Positions 1 through 5,814 of a DNA stretch of 6,748 bases are shown one piece after another. The position numbers and the translations under genes are program-made. The notes under the pieces are model-generated. The model was not told the DNA's origin and did not search any database. It worked only from the letters and a program-made list of their open reading frames with translations. Within the stretch, counting starts at the first letter, position 1. Each line of letters begins with the position of its first letter. The DNA comes from Planctomycetota bacterium (lineage in GTDB: Bacteria > Planctomycetota > UBA1135): NCBI GenBank assembly GCA_029243845.1, contig JAQWRF010000247.1, positions 1 to 6,748 on the forward strand, read 5' to 3'.

Positions 1-1326
1 GCTTATTGGCGAGGCGATTCCGAAAACAAAATGTTGACCCGAGTGTATGGCACAGCGTGGTGGCATAAAAAAGACCTAAAAAAGTACATGGTGTATCTTG
101 AAGAAGTGCAGCAACGCGATCACCGCAAGCTCGGCCGCGAATTGAACTTGTTCAGCCTGCATGCCGAATACGGTGCAGGGTTGGTGTTTTGGCATCAAAA
201 GCTCGGTTATGTACGTCGCCAACTCGAGCAGTGGTGGTGGGATTTGCACCACCAACGCGAGTACTGGCCGGTTTACACTCCGCACGTGGCGAGTGAAAAT
301 GTTTTCATACAGTCAGGCCATCTTGAGAATTATGCCGACATGATTTGGGCACCGATGGATGTCGACGGACGCCCTTATCGTGTGAAGCCAATGAACTGTC
401 CGGGGCATGTGACGATTTTTAATTCGACACGTCACTCGTATCGCGACTTACCAATACGCATGGCCGAACTCGGTTCAGTTTACCGTTACGAGCCATCGGG
501 TACTTTGCATGGCATGTTGCGTGTGCGTGGTTTTACTCAAGACGACGCTCATATTTTCTGTACGCCCGAGCAGCTAGCTGATGAAATTGTCGATGTGCTT
601 AAGCTAGTGCATACCATCCTTAGTACTTTCGGTTACTCGTACACAGCTTACTTGGCAACGCGTCCTGAAAAATACTTAGGTACGGACGAAATATGGGGGC
701 ATGCTATTAGTGCTCTTGTTGACGCTGCTGAACGTCAAGAGTTAAAGCTCGAAGATGATCCAGGTGGCGGTGTGTTTTATGGCCCGAAGATTGACTTCAA
801 AATTAAAGATGCTTTGGGCCGTGAGTGGCAGGGGCCGACTGTGCAGGTTGACTTTAACTTGCCAGATCGCTTCGACATCCAGTACAACGATGCCGACAAT
901 GCCTTGAAGCGTCCGGTGATGGTGCACCGCGCTATTTTCGGATCACTTGAACGTTTCGTCGGTGGTTTGATCGAGCATTTTGCAGCTTGGTTCCCAGTCT
1001 GGTTGTGTCCAATGCCGGTTGCGGTGCTGCCTATTACCGATGATCAACTTGATCCTGCGAAAGAGTTGCGCAGCAAATTAATGGCGCGTGGCTTCAATGT
1101 TGAGTTGTCTTACGATGGCCCATTGCGGAAGCGCGTGCGTGATAGCGAAGTTAATAAAGTTCCGTACATGGCGGTTATCGGCGAGCGCGAGGCAGAGAAT
1201 GGGCAAGTTAGCTTGCGTATTCACGGAGTCAAGCAGCAAGTGACTTTGACCATCGATGAATTTATCGCTTTGCTAGAAGAGAAGCGATCGTCAAAGTCCC
1301 TGACTTATGGTATCGATGCCGAGTAA
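1..1326 (+). CDS. thrS: Threonyl-tRNA synthetase, C-terminal part (5' end outside window)
   Basis: Class II aminoacyl-tRNA synthetase that charges tRNA-Thr with threonine in the cytoplasm. The reading frame is open from base 1 and begins with AYWRGDSENKML, the conserved start of the catalytic domain, so the ATG at 31 is internal and the N-terminal TGS and editing domains lie upstream of the window. Counting from that internal Met, the three zinc/threonine-binding residues are Cys123 (in MNCPGH), His174 (in DDAHIF) and His299 (in MVHRAI). Their spacing matches E. coli Cys334/His385/His511. Motif 2 is around residues 143-172 (RMAELGS...RVRGFTQDD) and motif 3 around 291-316 (VMVHRAIFGSLERF). The HGTP anticodon-binding domain covers roughly 326-420. 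No active-site residue appears lost. In many bacteria thrS is followed by infC-rpmI-rplT; here a dehydrogenase gene overlaps its last 11 nt instead. Identity is near certain. Confidence 0.97.
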   Translation, partial: AYWRGDSENKMLTRVYGTAWWHKKDLKKYMVYLEEVQQRDHRKLGRELNLFSLHAEYGAGLVFWHQKLGYVRRQLEQWWWDLHHQREYWPVYTPHVASENVFIQSGHLENYADMIWAPMDVDGRPYRVKPMNCPGHVTIFNSTRHSYRDLPIRMAELGSVYRYEPSGTLHGMLRVRGFTQDDAHIFCTPEQLADEIVDVLKLVHTILSTFGYSYTAYLATRPEKYLGTDEIWGHAISALVDAAERQELKLEDDPGGGVFYGPKIDFKIKDALGREWQGPTVQVDFNLPDRFDIQYNDADNALKRPVMVHRAIFGSLERFVGGLIEHFAAWFPVWLCPMPVAVLPITDDQLDPAKELRSKLMARGFNVELSYDGPLRKRVRDSEVNKVPYMAVIGEREAENGQVSLRIHGVKQQVTLTIDEFIALLEEKRSSKSLTYGIDAE

Positions 1327-2080
1327 AACGGCATTTATCACTGGTGCGTCATCCGGAATCGGACAAGCCGCAGCGCATCAATTCGCTGCGGTAGGTTTCG
1401 ATTTAATCATTAGTGCGCGTCGTAAATCACGCATCGATGAACTATCACGTTTGCTCGTCGAGCAGCATAGTGGCGAAGTCATAGCACTTGAACTTGATGT
1501 GCGCGATCAAGGGGCAGTACAGAAATCGATTGGGTCATTGCCTAAGAAATGGCAGGCTATCGATGTGTTAATAAATAACGCTGGCCTGTCGCGCGGATTG
1601 GTCACCATTGATGAAGGCCTCATCAGCGACTGGGATGAAATGATTGATACTAATGTCAAGGGTTTACTCTATGTCTCGCGCGCTGTCACACCATTAATGG
1701 TTAAGCGTCAGGCGGGGCACATCATTAATGTTGGCTCCATTGCCGGTCACGAAGTTTACGCTAATGGCGCGGTTTACTGTGCGAGCAAACATGCCGTCGA
1801 CGCTTTGACTAAAGGCATGCGTATCGATTTGTGCCAACGCGGAGTTAAAGTTTCAACGATAGACCCGGGCCTGGTGAACACCGAATTTAGCAGGGTGCGC
1901 TTTCACGGTGATCAACAGCGCGCCGATTCCACTTACAACGGCATGAGGCCGTTATCAGCAGATGACGTGGCGGCCACTATTCTTTACATGGCGCAGGCTC
2001 CAGCACACGTCAATCTTGCTGAAGTTCTGTTGTTGCCAACGGATCAAGCCGCCGCCACCGTGGTCAAGCGCGACAACTAA
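1316..2080 (+). CDS. YdfG-like short-chain dehydrogenase/reductase
   Basis: Classical NAD(P)-dependent short-chain dehydrogenase of 254 residues; E. coli YdfG (3-hydroxy acid / L-allo-threonine dehydrogenase) has 248. Numbered from the ATG at 1316, the Rossmann glycine motif TGASSGIG is at 9-16 and an Arg pair at 35-36 (SARRKS) suggests NADP(H) preference. NNAG is at 87-90, and the catalytic residues are Asn113, Ser141, Tyr154 and Lys158 (YCASK). Beyond these generic motifs, the PGLVNTEFSRVRFHGD segment and the late PAHVN stretch resemble YdfG specifically, so oxidation of the beta-hydroxyl of small hydroxy acids, or reduction of the matching semialdehydes, is plausible. The exact substrate cannot be read from sequence. 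An alternative ATG at 1307 would add MVS and lengthen the overlap with thrS to 20 nt; neither start has a Shine-Dalgarno sequence. I chose 1316 because the MPSKTAFITGAS start fits the family length best. The gene is probably translated from the same message as thrS. Confidence 0.92.
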   Translation: MPSKTAFITGASSGIGQAAAHQFAAVGFDLIISARRKSRIDELSRLLVEQHSGEVIALELDVRDQGAVQKSIGSLPKKWQAIDVLINNAGLSRGLVTIDEGLISDWDEMIDTNVKGLLYVSRAVTPLMVKRQAGHIINVGSIAGHEVYANGAVYCASKHAVDALTKGMRIDLCQRGVKVSTIDPGLVNTEFSRVRFHGDQQRADSTYNGMRPLSADDVAATILYMAQAPAHVNLAEVLLLPTDQAAATVVKRDN

Positions 2081-2088
2081 TTAATAAA

Positions 2089-2541
2089 ATGACAAATCCA
2101 TTACCTACCGTAGATTGGTTGCACGTTTGTGACCATGCCTTTCGCGATGAACAAGGAAAGTTGTGCTTGATAGGCTTGTTCGACACGCTAGCCTCACAAG
2201 AATTGCCTGGTCGACTACCGATGCTATCCGTGGCTATTGGCTTAAGTGATGGTACCGGCGAATATGAAATTGGCTTGCAGGTGACTGCGCCAAGCGGCAA
2301 GGCGGTTAACATGAAATTACCGCCGGTGCAATTGGCTGATCCGCGGGCCAAGGCACGAGCGGTAATTCGCCTCAACGGCATGCCGTTTGAGGAATTTGGC
2401 ACTTATGCTTTTAGGTTAATTTTGGACGGCGCGCCAATTGAATGGCCGTGTCACTACCTAGAGCATTCGCAGATTCAAGCACCCACTAATGGTCCTGCTC
2501 CTGGTCCGATGCCGCCACCTCCCGGTAGTTTTTCTAACTGA
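2089..2541 (+). CDS. DUF6941-like small protein of unknown function
   Basis: A 150-residue protein with no signal peptide or membrane segment, so probably cytoplasmic. Residues about 6-125 carry the pattern I associate with the DUF6941 family: PTVDWLHVCDHAF near the start, then GKLCLIGLFDTL (residues 23-34), a short predicted beta-rich body with a GTGEYEIGLQV stretch (55-65), and FGTYAFRLILDG (103-114), which looks like a beta-sandwich strand pair. The molecular role of this family is unknown to me. The tail (131-150) is rich in Pro and Gly, with a run of four prolines, and is probably disordered. The gene starts 8 nt after the dehydrogenase stop, behind an A/T-rich leader (AATTAATAAA) without a Shine-Dalgarno match. 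Its stop shares one base with the next start (TGATG), so expression is probably coupled to the DUF819 gene. The family assignment is from memory of the motif pattern and is moderately sure; the reading frame itself is well supported. Confidence 0.85.
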   Translation: MTNPLPTVDWLHVCDHAFRDEQGKLCLIGLFDTLASQELPGRLPMLSVAIGLSDGTGEYEIGLQVTAPSGKAVNMKLPPVQLADPRAKARAVIRLNGMPFEEFGTYAFRLILDGAPIEWPCHYLEHSQIQAPTNGPAPGPMPPPPGSFSN

Positions 2542-3740
2542 TGCCTGCCCCAGCGCTCATTCATGAACCAGTAGCGGTGCTAGCCGTATTGTTGTCATTC
2601 CTTGGATTCCTTTTCTGGGCTAATCAACAAGCCTTCGGCCAAAAGATATTTAAGTTCGCGCCTTTGTTGGTGTTTGCTTATTTCGTGCCAACGGTTTTGT
2701 CGAACACTGGGATCATCCCATTAGAGAGCGAGCTCTATGGTTTCGTTAAACAATGGTTGCTGCCGGCATCCTTGCTGCTTCTTACGTTGTCCGTCGACAT
2801 CAAAGGCATTATTGGTTTAGGTCGAAACGCAGTCTTCCTCTTTTTAGGCGCAACCTTCGCCATTGTCGTTTCCGGGCCTATAGCTTTGTGGGCTTGCTCA
2901 TCGTTGATTCCGCTCGAGATGCACGACCAAGCGTGGCGCGGATTGTCGGCATTGGCCGGCTCATGGATTGGCGGTGGCGCCAACATGATTGCTCTAAAAG
3001 AGCACGCGGGCGCATCCGATTCGATGATGTCGGTAATCGTTATTGTCGACGTCGCAGTGGCCAACTTGTGGATGGCAATTTTGCTGTGGTTCGCCGGACG
3101 TGAAAAAGAGATGGACGCTTCGATTGGCGCTGACCGCACCAGTCTCGACACTTTGCGTGAAAAGGTTGCGACCTATGCTGACCGAGTGAAGCGTCCAACC
3201 GACCTTGGTTCGCTATTGTTGATTTGCGCATTAGGTATCGGTGGTGCAGTAGTGGCTACGGCACTTGCTGACGTGTTGCCGCCAGTGGGCGAATTCATTA
3301 AGGGCTTTACTTGGGTAGTGATATTAGTGTCAGTATTTGGACTTACTCTATCCTTTACTCCAATCAAAAAGCTCGAAGGCGCCGGCGCTTCGCATATGGG
3401 ATCGGTTTTCCTGTATTTGTTAGTCGCAACCATCGGCGCTAAAGCCGAGTTCTCTGAAATAGCTAAGCCCGAAAACGTCGGCTTTGTGATTGTAGGTTTA
3501 GTCTGGATGCTACTTCACGCAATCGTGTTGTTAAGTATGCGTTACTGGCTTAAAGCACCCATTTTCTTCGTCGCAGTTGGTTCCAAAGCCAACATTGGCG
3601 GCGCAGCCTCAGCGCCGATCGTTGCAAGCGCCTTCCATCCCGCATTGGCGCCAGTCGGTGTGTTGTTGGCAGTAGGGGGTTACGTGCTGGGTACTTTTGC
3701 TGCTTTAGTTTGCTCGTACATGCTCGAACTAGTTTTATAG
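2541..3740 (+). CDS. DUF819 (YjcL-like) polytopic membrane protein, putative transporter
   Basis: A 399-residue inner-membrane protein with about ten or more hydrophobic segments spread from residue 9 to 398. A hydrophilic, charged cytoplasmic-type loop lies around 186-222. The two halves each carry a glycine-rich signature: GSWIGGGANM at 140-149 and GSKANIGGAASAP at 347-359. These match the DUF819 family (Bacillus YjcL type) and suggest an internal duplication with two inverted half-units, as in secondary transporters with discontinuous helices. The GGYVLGTF segment near the C terminus (379-386) is also family-typical. Substrate and coupling ion are unknown for this family as far as I know. 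The start codon overlaps the preceding stop by one base and has no Shine-Dalgarno sequence, suggesting translational coupling. The stop is only 2 nt before the likely deaminase start, so transport of a purine compound is a reasonable but unproven guess. Confidence 0.92.
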   Translation: MPAPALIHEPVAVLAVLLSFLGFLFWANQQAFGQKIFKFAPLLVFAYFVPTVLSNTGIIPLESELYGFVKQWLLPASLLLLTLSVDIKGIIGLGRNAVFLFLGATFAIVVSGPIALWACSSLIPLEMHDQAWRGLSALAGSWIGGGANMIALKEHAGASDSMMSVIVIVDVAVANLWMAILLWFAGREKEMDASIGADRTSLDTLREKVATYADRVKRPTDLGSLLLICALGIGGAVVATALADVLPPVGEFIKGFTWVVILVSVFGLTLSFTPIKKLEGAGASHMGSVFLYLLVATIGAKAEFSEIAKPENVGFVIVGLVWMLLHAIVLLSMRYWLKAPIFFVAVGSKANIGGAASAPIVASAFHPALAPVGVLLAVGGYVLGTFAALVCSYMLELVL

Positions 3741-3742
3741 CG

Positions 3743-4798
3743 ATGGAGCGCAATAGCTTCATCAGCAAGTTGCCTAAAACCGATTTGCACGTTCATCTCG
3801 ATGGTTCGCTACGAGAAACTACTTTGCATGAATTGGCAGAGCAGTTCGCCTATGACATTCCTGAAGGTGTTTTTAAAGAGCGGTACGACTCTCTGGAAGA
3901 TTATCTGCGTGGATTTGAATTTACCTGTGCCGTAATGCGCGACGAGCATTCTATTGCGCGTATTGCTTACGAGTTATGTGCCGATGCTTTCAACGAAGGT
4001 GTTTACTACCAAGAGATTCGCTTTGCGCCGCAGTTGCTAGAGGAGCATGGCTTAACTTGCCAACAAATTCTGACAGCGGCCAGTGCAGGTATTGCTAAAG
4101 CCGAAGCCGAATTTAATAATGAAACTCCAATAGATTTATATCGAGCTTCAATCATTGTGTGCGCCATGCGATTCCCAGAGCAGTTCGCTTCGAAGTCTGT
4201 GGCAGCGGTTCACTCAGCCATTGAAGCGCGGGATATTCTTGGTTTGCCGGTTGTCGGTTTCGATCTCGCGGGCGCTGAATACGGCAATCCTGCAAATGCA
4301 CATAGCGAAGCCTATAAAATCGCCAAAGATGCCGGTCTCGGTCGCACAGTTCATGCCGGGGAAGCGGATGCCGCTAGTTCTATTGCAGATGCCATCGCTA
4401 GTTGTGATGCGCAGCGCATTGGCCACGGAACTCACTTGTTGCAAGATGAGCCTCTGACACGTCTCGTTAAAGACAGCGATGTGCTGCTTGAAGTCTGCCT
4501 GACATCAAACCTGCAAACCATGCCACATCTAAAGGATTTAAGCCAACATCCTTACCGTCAGTTTATTGAACTTGATGTGCCGTTTACTTTGGCAACGGAT
4601 AATCGTTTAGTCTCGCGCACTGATGTGTGCACCGAGTATCAGCGTGCCGCCGAGTTTGCTGCGTTAGATCATGCGCAACTAGCAAAAATAGCGGCTAAAG
4701 GATTTGATGCTATGTTCTTCCCTGGCAGTGTAGGGCAGGCTCAGCAGTACCGCGATGCTATTAAAGTAGAGACTGACAGGGTGCGTGCAAACTGTTAA
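3743..4798 (+). CDS. Adenosine deaminase-family (COG1816-type) deaminase
   Basis: Zinc amidohydrolase of 351 residues, the normal family length, probably converting adenosine or a related aminopurine compound to its 6-oxo form in the cytoplasm. Residues from the ATG at 3743: metal ligands His16 and His18 with Asp20 (TDLHVHLDGSL), the substrate-loop Gly177 (GFDLAGAE), metal ligand His204 and catalytic Glu207 (HAGEA), His228 (RIGHGTH), and metal ligand Asp286. These correspond to mouse ADA His15, His17, Gly184, His214, Glu217, His238 and Asp295. The usual second Asp is replaced by Asn287 (ATDNRL), a variant I know from other bacterial members that also carry an SNLQT segment (here 255-259). The family also includes adenine and aminodeoxyfutalosine deaminases, so I give no gene symbol. 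An in-frame ATG at 3710 would add 11 residues and overlap the DUF819 gene by 31 nt; 3743, 2 nt after that gene's stop, is preferred. Neither has a Shine-Dalgarno sequence. Confidence 0.93.
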   Translation: MERNSFISKLPKTDLHVHLDGSLRETTLHELAEQFAYDIPEGVFKERYDSLEDYLRGFEFTCAVMRDEHSIARIAYELCADAFNEGVYYQEIRFAPQLLEEHGLTCQQILTAASAGIAKAEAEFNNETPIDLYRASIIVCAMRFPEQFASKSVAAVHSAIEARDILGLPVVGFDLAGAEYGNPANAHSEAYKIAKDAGLGRTVHAGEADAASSIADAIASCDAQRIGHGTHLLQDEPLTRLVKDSDVLLEVCLTSNLQTMPHLKDLSQHPYRQFIELDVPFTLATDNRLVSRTDVCTEYQRAAEFAALDHAQLAKIAAKGFDAMFFPGSVGQAQQYRDAIKVETDRVRANC

Positions 4799-4806
4799 GC
4801 TAGTGC

Positions 4807-5814
4807 ATGATTTCTCTGACAGTAATAGGCCTGCTACTGCCTCTGGCAGCTAGCCAAGAGCCCGCGGCAGACCCCGATGGTCAAGCCATTTATACCCAAA
4901 GCTGTGCGTTGTGCCATGGTGAAAAGGGCGACGGTAATGGCGCCGCCAAATTCGACCCGCCGGCCCGAAGTTTTGTTGATGGTGGTTACTCCTTTGGTAA
5001 CACTCCGAATGCTGTGTTTAACACAATCTCAAACGGAATAGGGGGTACTGCAATGCCAGCGTTTCAGGGGCAGCTGACGGAGGCAGAAATAAAAGCGGTG
5101 GCAACTCTAGTCATCGGGTTCGCGCCTCAAGAAGAAATATCAGATCCACTGGCGGCAGTGTTGCAGGTAAGCGAGCGGCCGCAAATTATTCGCGGCGGGC
5201 TGAATGCTTACCACAAAAAAGACACGGTCATACCACGGGCATTAGTCTTGGGCGGTCTTGATGGCCTCAGTGTAGAGTTAGACACTGCCACCATGGGAGT
5301 GCTGGCCTTTCGACGCGGCGATTTCGTACAACGCAACGATTGGGGAGACCGCGGTGGTGCAATGCTTGAGCCCATGGGCGAGCTGTTAATGTCAAACACA
5401 GAAAATGGAAACAGTTGGGGCCTTTTCTCGGCATCAGGTTTTCGCGATGCCAAGTTTAAATTCGTCGCCACAGAAGTTAGCGAACAGAAGGCTAAAGTAG
5501 TTTATCGTATTATCGATTCTGAAAATTCGGTGGAAGTCGCCGAAGTCGTTGAATACTTCGAGATTGCGAAAGAGCGCTACACCGACGCCGACTTTGTAGT
5601 TAACCAGCAAATCCTAATCACTTGGCTTGCGGGATGCGATGCTTCTTTGTTTTACGGCGCTAGCTACGAAGCACCAACTGGCTGGCGCGTGGGTCGTGGT
5701 TTACGGCTCGACCAGGCTGAGCTAGGCCGCTCGTTTTCTTTTTTATATCAATACGTCCAAGTGAAAGAGACCCTTCCTTCTGAGTCACAACATTCGGAAC
5801 ACGACCATGAATAG
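4807..5814 (+). CDS. Exported monoheme cytochrome c with C-terminal beta-rich domain
   Basis: A 335-residue secreted electron-transfer protein. Residues 1-16 are a hydrophobic export signal (MISLTVIGLLLPLAAS), with likely cleavage before Gln17. It has no Lys or Arg ahead of the core, which is unusual, and an in-frame stop at 4801-4803 rules out a longer version. A class I cytochrome c domain follows (about 22-106): heme attachment CALCH at 33-37, the GEKGDGNG stretch after it, and the likely axial Met83 in TAMPAF. Residues about 120-200 (RPQIIRGG, RALVLGGLDGLSVELDT, FRRGDFVQRNDWGDRGG) resemble the beta-rich domain found between cytochrome and propeller modules in large planctomycete-type proteins, perhaps the DUF6797 type; I am unsure of the name. 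The remainder to about 320 looks beta-rich and unassigned, and the tail (SQHSEHDHE) is rich in His and acidic residues. The gene starts 8 nt after the deaminase stop without a Shine-Dalgarno sequence and overlaps the next gene by 8 nt. It is probably the electron acceptor for that gene's product. Confidence 0.9.
   Translation: MISLTVIGLLLPLAASQEPAADPDGQAIYTQSCALCHGEKGDGNGAAKFDPPARSFVDGGYSFGNTPNAVFNTISNGIGGTAMPAFQGQLTEAEIKAVATLVIGFAPQEEISDPLAAVLQVSERPQIIRGGLNAYHKKDTVIPRALVLGGLDGLSVELDTATMGVLAFRRGDFVQRNDWGDRGGAMLEPMGELLMSNTENGNSWGLFSASGFRDAKFKFVATEVSEQKAKVVYRIIDSENSVEVAEVVEYFEIAKERYTDADFVVNQQILITWLAGCDASLFYGASYEAPTGWRVGRGLRLDQAELGRSFSFLYQYVQVKETLPSESQHSEHDHE

Noticed and set aside
31..33. ATG at 31 as the start of the synthetase gene
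   Set aside because: The frame is open to base 1 and the upstream codons encode conserved ThrRS sequence (AYWRGDSENK), so the gene is truncated by the window edge.
2081..2088. A/T-rich gap TTAATAAA as a promoter -10 element
   Set aside because: It is only 8 bases between two genes, with no -35 partner I could defend; A/T-rich leaders are common before starts.
2064..2402. Minus-strand 112-codon open frame across the DUF6941-like gene
   Set aside because: It lies opposite a well-supported gene, has no recognisable motif and no room for its own promoter; it is a shadow of the coding strand.
2753..3103. Plus-strand 116-codon open frame inside the DUF819 gene
   Set aside because: It is an Arg-rich out-of-frame translation of a hydrophobic protein gene, with no motif or initiation signal.
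2735..3151. Minus-strand 138-codon open frame inside the DUF819 gene
   Set aside because: The plus-strand frame has clear family motifs and membrane segments; the antisense product has low complexity and no domain pattern.
5617..5640. LAGC within the cytochrome protein (ITWLAGCD) as a lipobox
   Set aside because: It is deep inside the protein rather than at an N-terminal signal, so lipidation there is not possible.
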